NCBI GenBank assembly: GCA_947379865.1
Contig: CANCOY010000172.1
Span: forward strand, 1-5,075
Source: Acetobacteraceae bacterium
GTDB lineage: Bacteria > Pseudomonadota > Alphaproteobacteria > Zavarziniales > Zavarziniaceae
Direction of reading: 5' to 3'
DNA: 5,075 bases
Shown: positions 1 through 5,075 of the stretch, in pieces
Layout of the letters: every line of letters begins with the position of its first letter
Numbering within the stretch: the stretch's first letter is position 1
Translations under genes and position numbers: made by a program
Notes under the pieces: generated by a model
Databases searched by the model: none
Seen by the model: only the letters and a program-made list of their open reading frames with translations
Told to the model about the DNA's origin: nothing

Positions 1-73
1 CCGACAGGCCCACCGGCGCATCGACCTCGGTACGGGTCTTTCCATCGGGGCTGACGAAGATCATCTTGGGCAT
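1..73 (-). CDS. fdx: [2Fe-2S] ferredoxin of the ISC system, N-terminal fragment (runs off the window)
   Basis: Only the first 24 codons are present, beginning MPKMIFVSPDGKTRTEV and continuing to a DAPVGLS segment. This is the N-terminal beta-strand pattern of adrenodoxin-type ISC ferredoxins. The four cysteines that would bind the [2Fe-2S] cluster lie beyond the window, so the cofactor is inferred. In the family this protein donates electrons for cluster assembly on IscU. The ATG at 73-71 is preceded by GAGGAG at a 9-base spacing. The gene starts 39 bases after the hscA stop and is in the usual last position of an isc operon, which supports the call. Fdx is well supported by context, but the visible protein is short. 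Confidence 0.85.
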   Translation of the reverse strand, partial: MPKMIFVSPDGKTRTEVDAPVGLS

Positions 74-82
74 CGGTCTCTA

Positions 83-88
83 CTCCTC
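83..88 (-). promoter_or_regulatory. Ribosome binding site of fdx
   Basis: The minus strand reads GAGGAG, 9 bases before the fdx ATG at 73-71. This strong Shine-Dalgarno match fixes the start of a gene of which only 24 codons can be seen. It also suggests that fdx is translated by its own initiation and is not coupled to hscA. Confidence 0.7.
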
Positions 89-112
89 GAACGGCATCCG
101 CGCCTTATGCGG

Positions 113-1993
113 TCAGCCGAGCTTGCTTTCAAGTCGCCCAATGGCGACACCTGACAGGGCCGTGCGAATTCCCCTGTCCATGCGCCGCTCGGCAAAGGCC
201 TGGGTCGCCTGTTCAAGGGCCTCCACGGCCCCAAGAACGGCTTCGCGGTCCACACCTGCCACCATGGCGGCCAGATGGGCCAGAGAGGCATCCACGGCGG
301 CACGTTCGGCTATATTCAGAAGGTCACCGTCGGTGACAAGGGCTGCCTGCACGGCAATGGCCAAACGCTCCGCGTCGACGCGTGCTTCGGTAAGCAGGCG
401 CGCCGTCATGTCTTCACGGGCGTTTTCCCATGATTCCTTCAGCATGCGCGCCATGTCTTCCTCGGCAAGACCATAGCTCGGCTTAACCTCAACCGACTGG
501 GCGATGCCGGTGCTGGCTTCCGTGGCGCTGACGGTCAGCAGGCCATCGGCATCCACGGTGAAATTGACGCGGATCCGCGCCGCCCCCGCCGTCATGGGTG
601 GAATGCCATGCAGTTCGAAACGGGCGAGCGAACGGTTCTGGTGCACCAGTTCGCGCTCACCCTGCACCACGTGGATCGCCATGGCCGTCTGGCCGTCCTG
701 ATAGGTGGTGAAATCCTGGGCGCGCGACACCGGCATTGGCGTGTTGCGGGGAATCACCTTCTCCACCAGGCCGCCCATGGTCTCCATGCCAAGGCTCAGC
801 GGCACCACGTCCAGCAACAGGGTATCGGACCCGCGCGTCAGTGCCTCGGCCTGCAGGGCGGCACCCAGGGCCACCACCTGATCCGGGTCGATGTTCGAGA
901 GGGGTTCACGGCCAAAGAACTCCGCAACCCGCCGCCGCACCAGGGGCACGCGGGTGGAGCCACCCACCAGCACAACACCTGACAGCTCAGTCGGCGACAC
1001 ATCGGCATCGCGCAGTACGTCGGCGCAGGCCGCAATCGTGCGCTCCACCAGGGGGCCTATCAGGTGCTCAAGCGTGGCGACGTCGAGGTGGTGCTCAGTC
1101 GCCTCGCCACCCACCTCGATGACCCAGGAACCGGTATTGCGGTCGGTCAGGCATTCCTTGGCCAGGCGGGCGGTGACCAGGGCGCGCTTGACCTCAGCCA
1201 CGTCGAGGGCAACATGGCCGCGCTGCGCCAGGAAATGTTCGGCAATTGCATGATCGAAATCGTCGCCGCCAAGCGCCGCATCACCGCCTGTTGCCAGAAC
1301 CTGGAAAACCCCCGTCTGCAGCTTCAGCAGGGAGACATCAAAGGTGCCGCCACCCAGATCAAAGACCGCATAGAGACCTTCAGCCCCCTGATCAAGACCA
1401 TAGGCAAGGGCTGCCGCCGTCGGCTCGTTCACGAGGCGCAGCACCTCAAGCCCGGCAAGCCGCGCAGCGTCACGGGTGGCGGTGCGGGCGGCGTCATCGA
1501 AATAAGCGGGCACGGTGATGACCGCACGGGTAACAGGCTTGCCCAGCGCCGCCTCACCCCGGGCGCGCAGGGCCTTCAGGATTTCAGCGGAAACCTCAAC
1601 GGGGGAGAGCACACGCCCACCAACCCTGAGTTTCACCATGCCACCAGCCTCATTCGGCACGATGTCATAGGGCAACTGCCCGGCCAGGCCCTTCATATCC
1701 TCGATACCGCGCCCCATCAGGCGCTTGACGGAGGCCACGACCCGGTCGGCGTCATCCAGCAGGGCACGCCGCGCCGCCTCACCCACCAATGTCCTCTCCC
1801 CGTCGAGATAGGCCACCACCGAGGGAACCAGCGTCTGCCCCATCTCGTCGGAGATGATCTCAGGCGTGCCGCCATGGGAAATCGCGACGAGGGAATTGGT
1901 GGTGCCCAGATCAATACCGACGGCCGCCTCCTCCGCATCCTGCGAATGGGGCAGCGGCGTCTCGCCAGGTTCGTGAATGTCCAGAAGCATCAT
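113..1993 (-). CDS. hscA: Fe-S cluster assembly Hsp70 chaperone HscA
   Basis: This 626-residue protein is a specialised Hsp70. In the family it binds the LPPVK motif of IscU and uses ATP hydrolysis, stimulated by HscB, to promote cluster release. The nucleotide-binding domain covers about residues 24-385: phosphate-1 motif GIDLGTTNS at 26-34, KRLMGR with K90, NEPTAAALAYG at 189-199, phosphate-2 motif FDLGGGTFDV at 211-220 and VGGSTRVP at 343-350. The interdomain linker LLLDV is at 392-396. A substrate-binding domain follows to about 510, then a helical lid. The short N-terminal lead MMLLDIHEPGE resembles the MALLQISEPG lead of E. coli HscA and separates it from DnaK. The length is close to the E. 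coli protein (616). The ATG overlaps the hscB stop (ATGA), with a weak AGAGAG 7 bases upstream, so translation is probably coupled. A second ATG follows immediately and could be the true start. Confidence 0.97.
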   Translation of the reverse strand: MMLLDIHEPGETPLPHSQDAEEAAVGIDLGTTNSLVAISHGGTPEIISDEMGQTLVPSVVAYLDGERTLVGEAARRALLDDADRVVASVKRLMGRGIEDMKGLAGQLPYDIVPNEAGGMVKLRVGGRVLSPVEVSAEILKALRARGEAALGKPVTRAVITVPAYFDDAARTATRDAARLAGLEVLRLVNEPTAAALAYGLDQGAEGLYAVFDLGGGTFDVSLLKLQTGVFQVLATGGDAALGGDDFDHAIAEHFLAQRGHVALDVAEVKRALVTARLAKECLTDRNTGSWVIEVGGEATEHHLDVATLEHLIGPLVERTIAACADVLRDADVSPTELSGVVLVGGSTRVPLVRRRVAEFFGREPLSNIDPDQVVALGAALQAEALTRGSDTLLLDVVPLSLGMETMGGLVEKVIPRNTPMPVSRAQDFTTYQDGQTAMAIHVVQGERELVHQNRSLARFELHGIPPMTAGAARIRVNFTVDADGLLTVSATEASTGIAQSVEVKPSYGLAEEDMARMLKESWENAREDMTARLLTEARVDAERLAIAVQAALVTDGDLLNIAERAAVDASLAHLAAMVAGVDREAVLGAVEALEQATQAFAERRMDRGIRTALSGVAIGRLESKLG

Positions 1994-2586
1994 GATGCGG
2001 CTCTCTTGGCCTGGGCCAGTGTGGCTGCGCGGCGGCGCGCCTCGTCGGCAAGTTTTTCGATATAGGTCAGGCTCAGCACCAGGGCGGCGGCACGCCTGTG
2101 GTCCCCGGCATCAAAGGCAGAGCCAAGGTCTTTCACAAGCCCGTCGATCCGCTCCCGTGCCTCGGTCCTGACAAGGTCCACCGCTGCCGCATCCTCGGCA
2201 TCGGCCAGGGCTTCGCGCCATTCCAGCGCCTCCATCAGCAAGGCCGGGTCGGAAACCGTGGTGCCATTGCCACCGGGAACCGTGTGGCCGGCCAGCGCCA
2301 GCAGGTGCTCTGCCCGCCCGCGCAGGCTCTTCAAAACCTCATAGGCCTCGTTGATCGCCGTTGCCTGCTGCAGGGCTTCCAGCCGCTCAGGCGCGGGCCT
2401 TGTGGCGAAACGGTCAGGATGAAACTGGCGTTGGGCCGCGAAATAGGCCTTCTCCAGCAGCGCCCCGTCGAGGGCAAAGCTGCGCGGCAGAGCCAGACGC
2501 ATGAAATGATCCGGCCCGCTTGCGCGGGCCTCGACCGTCTGCGAACTGGGATCACCACCCGGGCGGGCGTTTTCGTTATCTGCCAA
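1990..2586 (-). CDS. hscB: Fe-S cluster assembly J-domain co-chaperone HscB
   Basis: This 198-residue protein is the DnaJ-like partner of HscA. In the family it binds IscU, brings it to HscA and stimulates the HscA ATPase. The J domain spans about residues 26-95, with the diagnostic HPD at 56-58 inside QRQFHPDRF. The C-terminal three-helix domain contains LLMEALEWREAL at 116-127, matching the IscU-binding FLMEQLELREEL helix of E. coli HscB, and LTYIEKL at 173-179 near the end. The first 25 residues are a polar extension absent from the 171-residue E. coli protein. It has no cysteines, so it is not the zinc-binding extension of some eukaryotic HscB proteins. The start is TTG at 2586-2584. An in-frame TGA lies two codons upstream, and the next ATG (M29) would cut into the first J-domain helix, so TTG is the only sensible start seen. 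The gene overlaps hscA by 4 bases. Confidence 0.95.
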   Translation of the reverse strand: MADNENARPGGDPSSQTVEARASGPDHFMRLALPRSFALDGALLEKAYFAAQRQFHPDRFATRPAPERLEALQQATAINEAYEVLKSLRGRAEHLLALAGHTVPGGNGTTVSDPALLMEALEWREALADAEDAAAVDLVRTEARERIDGLVKDLGSAFDAGDHRRAAALVLSLTYIEKLADEARRRAATLAQAKRAAS

Positions 2587-2595
2587 GTTTCACGT

Positions 2596-2600
2596 TCCTT
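2596..2600 (-). promoter_or_regulatory. Ribosome binding site deciding the TTG start of hscB
   Basis: The minus strand reads GGAAGGA, whose AAGGA core lies 9 bases before TTG at 2586-2584. An in-frame TGA sits at 2592-2590, between this site and the TTG, so no longer reading frame is possible. Together these place initiation at the rare start codon. A GTG closer to the site is in another frame. Confidence 0.65.
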
Positions 2601-2632
2601 CCGCCCGTCGCAAGGGTGCGCCGCTTCCGCCG

Positions 2633-2968
2633 TCAGACGTGGAAGGACTCACCACAGCCGCAGCGCTGCTTCTCGTTGGGATTATGGAAGACGAAGCCGG
2701 ACTTCATCTTTTCGGTCACATAATCCATCTCGGTACCAACGAGGAACATGATGGCCTTGGGATCGATCAGAACGGTGACGCCCTTTTCCTCGATCACCTC
2801 ATCGAACTTGCCCTTCTCATCGGCGTATTCGAGCGTGTAGGTAAGCCCGGAGCAGCCCGCCGTGCGAATGCCGACGCGGATGCCGGCAGAGGGCTTGCCG
2901 CGCTTGGCCAGAAGGGCGCGCACGTGATCCGCGGCGGGATCGGTGATCCTCATCATTGGGGCAGCCAT
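2633..2968 (-). CDS. iscA: A-type Fe-S carrier protein IscA
   Basis: This 111-residue protein belongs to the HesB/IscA/SufA family, which carries Fe-S clusters (or iron) from the scaffold to apoproteins in the cytoplasm. The three conserved ligand cysteines are present: C39 in TAGCSGL, and C103 and C105 in the C-terminal CGCGESF motif. The protein has the usual single-domain length, with only six residues after C105. The ATG at 2968-2966 has GAGGA at a 9-base spacing. The gene lies between iscU and hscB, which favours IscA over the related SufA or ErpA. Sequence alone separates these paralogues poorly. The 80-base gap before it carries a perfect stem-loop that may affect how much IscA and later proteins are made. 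Confidence 0.93.
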   Translation of the reverse strand: MAAPMMRITDPAADHVRALLAKRGKPSAGIRVGIRTAGCSGLTYTLEYADEKGKFDEVIEEKGVTVLIDPKAIMFLVGTEMDYVTEKMKSGFVFHNPNEKQRCGCGESFHV

Positions 2969-2992
2969 GATCGTTCGTCCTCATCCTGTCAG

Positions 2993-3013
2993 CCGGGCGC
3001 CGAGGGCGCCCGG
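2993..3013 (-). other. Perfect 9-bp inverted repeat (RNA stem-loop) between iscU and iscA
   Basis: On the transcribed strand CCGGGCGCC is followed by the loop CTC and then GGCGCCCGG. All nine pairs are G-C, so the RNA hairpin would be very stable. It lies 35 bases after the iscU stop and 24 bases before the iscA start. No run of T follows; the next bases are CTGACAGGATG. It therefore lacks the form of an intrinsic terminator. It could stabilise the upstream iscSU message, mark a processing site or slow transcription, but these roles are inferred. A weaker 5-bp stem (3032-3036 with 3044-3048) sits directly after the iscU stop. Confidence 0.75.
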
Positions 3014-3048
3014 ATCTTCCTTGGGTGCTCCGCCGCGGGCAGTGCGGC

Positions 3049-3435
3049 TTAGGCGTCGGTGTGTTTTGCCTTGTAGTCGGCAATCGCTGCCTTGATCGCA
3101 TCTTCGGCCAGGACCGAGCAATGGATCTTCACCGGCGGCAGCGCCAGATGCTGGGCAATCTGGGTGTTCTTGATCTCTGCCGCTTCGTCCAGGGTCTTGC
3201 CCTTGACCCATTCGGTCACGAGGCTGGACGAGGCAATGGCGGAGCCACAGCCAAAGGTCTTGAACTTGGCATCCTCGATGATGCCATCGGCACTCACCTT
3301 GATCTGCAGCTTCATGACGTCGCCACAGGCCGGCGCGCCAACCAGGCCGGTGCCAACGCTCTCGTCCTTCTTGTCGAAGGCCCCGACATTGCGGGGGTTC
3401 TCGTAATGGTCGACGACCTTGTCACTATAGGCCAT
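3049..3435 (-). CDS. iscU: Fe-S cluster assembly scaffold protein IscU
   Basis: This 128-residue protein is the scaffold on which the ISC system builds clusters, receiving sulfur from IscS. Its length equals that of E. coli IscU, and the sequence is nearly the same over long stretches (MAYSDKVVDHYENPRNVG at the start, GCGSAIASSSLVTEWVKGK at 62-80). The cluster ligands and helper residues are all present: C37 and D39 in APACGD, C63 in FGCGS, and H105 and C106 in KIHCS. The HscA recognition motif LPPVK is at 99-103, which fits the hscBA genes downstream. It is the standalone scaffold type, with no extra NifU domains. The ATG has AAGGAG at a 7-base spacing, the strongest ribosome site in the window, as suits a scaffold needed in quantity. 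It starts 48 bases after iscS and ends with TAA. Confidence 0.98.
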   Translation of the reverse strand: MAYSDKVVDHYENPRNVGAFDKKDESVGTGLVGAPACGDVMKLQIKVSADGIIEDAKFKTFGCGSAIASSSLVTEWVKGKTLDEAAEIKNTQIAQHLALPPVKIHCSVLAEDAIKAAIADYKAKHTDA

Positions 3436-3483
3436 GTCCGTACTCCTTGTTGATGTTCGCGTTTGTCGCGTCGTCAGGCAAAG

Positions 3484-4722
3484 TCAGTGTTCCGCCCACT
3501 GGATGGACTTCAGGTCGATGCCTTCCTGAACCATTTCCCAAAGCGGGCTCATTTCGCGCAGCTTGCTGATCTTCGAAATGATCAGGTCAACTGCATAATC
3601 AATCTCCGCCTCGGTGGTGAAACGGCCAATCCCGAAGCGGATGGAGGTGTGCGCCATCTCTTCCTCGACGCCGAGTGCACGCAGCACGTAGCTTGGCTCG
3701 AGACTTGCCGAGGTACAGGCAGAGCCTGAGGAAACGGCAAGATCACGGATCGCCATGATCATGGACTCGCCCTCGACATAGGCGAAGGAGAGATTGAGGT
3801 TGCCGGGGAAACGCTGCTCGCGATCCCCATTCAGGAAAACATCGGGCAGTGCCGCCGTAATCCGGTCATAAAAGCGGGTGGAAAGCTGCTGCACATGGGC
3901 CAGATCCTGGCCCATCTCCTCCGACGCAATGCGGCAGGCTTCACCCAGGCCAACGCAGAGCGGCGGCGAGAGCGTGCCAGAGCGCATGCCGCGTTCCTGC
4001 CCACCGCCATTGATCATGGCCTCCAGGCGAACGCGCGGCTTGCGGCGGACATAAAGGGCACCCACACCCTTGGGCCCATAGATCTTGTGACCCGAGATGC
4101 TCATCAGGTCGATGTTCATGCCGTTGACGTCAAGCGGGATCTTGCCCGTCGCCTGGGCGGCGTCGGTGTGGAAGAAAGCACCCTTGGCATGGGCAATCTC
4201 ACCGATCTCACGCAGGGGCTGGATCACGCCAATCTCGTTGTTCACGGCCATGACCGATACGATCACGGTCTTGTCAGTGACGGCAGCCCGCAGCTGGTCA
4301 AGATCCACAAGTCCGTTCTGCTGCACCGGCAGATAGGTGACCTTGAAGCCTTCCTGTTCCAGATGGCGGCAGGTGTCCAGCACGCACTTGTGCTCGGTCA
4401 CGACAGTGACGATCTCGTTGCGCCGGTCCTTGTAGAAATGCGCAACGCCCTTGATGGCAAGGTTGTTCGACTCTGTGGCGCCAGAGGTGAAGATCACCTC
4501 GCGCTCGTCAGCCCCGATCAGCTTGGCGACATTGCGGCGCGCCTCTTCCACGGCCTCCTCTGCATCCCAGCCGAACTGGTGGCTGCGGCTGTGGGGATTG
4601 CCGAACTTGCCCGTAAAATAGGGCATCATGGCTTCGAGCACGCGCGGATCGAGCGGAGTGGTGGCCTGATAGTCGAGATAGATGGGCAACGAGATATTCG
4701 CGCCGGCATTGGCGTCAGGCAT
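3484..4722 (-). CDS. iscS: Cysteine desulfurase IscS
   Basis: This 412-residue PLP-dependent enzyme converts L-cysteine to L-alanine and holds the sulfur as a persulfide for transfer to IscU and other acceptors. The opening PIYLDYQATTPLDPRVLEAM is typical of the family. The PLP lysine is K213 in SISGHKIYGPKG, with H111 (TEHK), D187 and Q190 (HTDAAQ) as cofactor-site residues. The mobile-loop active cysteine is C336 in SSGSACTSASLEPS, a group I (IscS/NifS) pattern. The C-terminal tail SPLWEMVQEGIDLKSIQWAEH is the conserved IscS tail implicated in IscU docking. Length agrees with E. coli IscS (404). The frame is open upstream to 4935, but that part is antisense-like sequence over the preceding gene and lies before the conserved N-terminus. 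The ATG at 4722 has AGGAG 11 bases upstream. The start overlaps the preceding gene by 8 bases. Confidence 0.98.
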   Translation of the reverse strand: MPDANAGANISLPIYLDYQATTPLDPRVLEAMMPYFTGKFGNPHSRSHQFGWDAEEAVEEARRNVAKLIGADEREVIFTSGATESNNLAIKGVAHFYKDRRNEIVTVVTEHKCVLDTCRHLEQEGFKVTYLPVQQNGLVDLDQLRAAVTDKTVIVSVMAVNNEIGVIQPLREIGEIAHAKGAFFHTDAAQATGKIPLDVNGMNIDLMSISGHKIYGPKGVGALYVRRKPRVRLEAMINGGGQERGMRSGTLSPPLCVGLGEACRIASEEMGQDLAHVQQLSTRFYDRITAALPDVFLNGDREQRFPGNLNLSFAYVEGESMIMAIRDLAVSSGSACTSASLEPSYVLRALGVEEEMAHTSIRFGIGRFTTEAEIDYAVDLIISKISKLREMSPLWEMVQEGIDLKSIQWAEH

Positions 4723-5075
4723 GGTTAAAGGCTCTCCTGCTTGGCGCTGCCACACGGGATGGCAAACGCAAGATAAATTCACTCCAGGCGGCGAGGAAAC
4801 GCGCGATCTCGCCCTCATCGGTCTTGGGCCCAAGGCTGACACGGATGGCGGAAGCGGCATGTTCCGGTCCAAAGCCCATGGCTTCCAGCACCGGGCTTGG
4901 TCGGACCTTGCCCGAAGAACAGGCGGCTCCCGCACTCACCAGAACACCCGCCAGATCAAGCGCAATGACCTGTGTCTCAGCTGCAACCCCGGCGACACCA
5001 AGACATGTTGTGTTACACAGACGCGGCGCACCAAAGCCGTGGATCACCACATCCGGCACCAGGCTGCGGGCCTGC
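4715..5075 (-). CDS. NifS/IscS-like cysteine desulfurase paralogue, C-terminal fragment (5' end outside window)
   Basis: The last 119 residues of a second PLP-dependent cysteine desulfurase are visible. The reading frame stays open to the window edge, so the start lies beyond 5075; the GTG at 5059 is internal. The active-site cysteine loop is clear: VSAGAACSSGKVRPSPVLEAMG, with the catalytic Cys codon at 4921-4919. It aligns with SSGSACTSASLEPSYVLRALG of the neighbouring IscS and is followed by the conserved IRVSLGPKT segment. The end (FLAAWSEFILRLPSRV and a short basic tail) lacks the SPLWEM...IQWAEH tail of IscS. The PLP lysine would be encoded outside the window. Two further cysteines (codons 5017-5015 and 5005-5003) lie upstream of the active loop. 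Tandem desulfurases at the head of isc operons are known to me from alphaproteobacteria such as Rickettsia. The specific sulfur acceptor of this paralogue is unknown. Confidence 0.9.
   Translation of the reverse strand, partial: QARSLVPDVVIHGFGAPRLCNTTCLGVAGVAAETQVIALDLAGVLVSAGAACSSGKVRPSPVLEAMGFGPEHAASAIRVSLGPKTDEGEIARFLAAWSEFILRLPSRVAAPSRRAFNHA
4734..4738 (-). promoter_or_regulatory. Ribosome binding site of iscS, inside the preceding gene
   Basis: The minus strand reads AGGAG, 11 bases before the iscS ATG at 4722-4720. The spacing is rather long. The site lies within the last codons of the upstream desulfurase gene, whose stop (4717-4715) is 8 bases inside the overlap. This supports starting IscS at MPDANAG and suggests coupling, with ribosomes finishing the first gene helping initiation. 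Confidence 0.55.

Noticed and set aside
94..112. Imperfect inverted repeat before fdx (GCAT/ATGC and CCGC/GCGG arms)
   Set aside because: The arms are four bases each with competing pairings, which is within chance for GC-rich DNA.
1064..2065. 333-codon open frame on the plus strand opposite hscA and the end of hscB
   Set aside because: It lies wholly antisense to well-identified genes, shows no recognisable domain, and long antisense frames are common in GC-rich coding DNA.
2598..2631. Direct repeat of GGCGGAAG in the iscA-hscB gap
   Set aside because: Two 8-base copies, one of them part of the hscB ribosome site, are too short to support a regulatory role.
2098..2751. 217-codon plus-strand frame across hscB and the end of iscA
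   Set aside because: It is a shadow of two conserved genes and their gap, with no domain seen.
2993..3013. Intrinsic terminator between iscU and iscA
   Set aside because: The stem is strong but no T run follows on the transcribed strand, and the operon continues with functionally linked genes.
3436..3483. CGCG...CGCG hairpin in the iscS-iscU gap
   Set aside because: The stem is only four base pairs, so it was not kept as a feature.
3895..4728. 277-codon open frame on the plus strand opposite iscS
   Set aside because: It is antisense to a clearly functional iscS, is rich in His, Ala, Leu and Gly as expected of a shadow frame, and has no family signature.
4723..4935. N-terminal extension of iscS by 71 codons
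   Set aside because: It is read in another frame over the conserved end of the upstream desulfurase, has no family similarity, and the ATG at 4722 has a ribosome site and the expected N-terminus.

Overview
The window is a GC-rich stretch of bacterial chromosome. It holds most of a housekeeping ISC (iron-sulfur cluster assembly) operon, and every gene lies on the minus strand. Read in the direction of transcription (high to low coordinates), the order is: 3' end of a NifS/IscS-like cysteine desulfurase, iscS, iscU, iscA, hscB, hscA, 5' end of a [2Fe-2S] ferredoxin gene (fdx). Both outer genes are cut by the window edges. The protein sequences and the presence of two adjacent cysteine desulfurases suggest an alphaproteobacterium, perhaps of the Rhodospirillales. 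This is inferred from remembered family resemblance and was not tested by a search.

Layout: 4715-5075 is the C-terminal part of the first desulfurase, including its active-site cysteine loop. It overlaps the start of iscS (3484-4722) by 8 bases. iscU (3049-3435) follows after 48 bases. iscA (2633-2968) follows after 80 bases, and that gap contains a perfect 9-bp stem-loop. hscB (1990-2586) follows after 46 bases and appears to start at TTG. It overlaps hscA (113-1993) in an ATGA junction. fdx begins at 73, after a 39-base gap. No gap reaches 300 bases, and I saw no RNA gene, mobile element, CRISPR array or convincing internal promoter.

How the genes work together (family knowledge): IscS takes sulfur from cysteine as a persulfide and passes it to the scaffold IscU, where a cluster is built. 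The J-protein HscB delivers loaded IscU to the Hsp70 HscA, which binds the LPPVK motif of IscU and uses ATP to promote cluster release. IscA is an A-type carrier that helps pass clusters to apoproteins. The ferredoxin supplies electrons for cluster assembly. All key residues of these proteins within the window are intact, so this looks like a complete, working machinery. A regulator such as iscR would be expected upstream, beyond position 5075, but is not visible.

I found no new system. The points most worth a second look are the tandem, overlapping pair of unlike cysteine desulfurases, the intercistronic stem-loop between iscU and iscA, and the TTG start of hscB.
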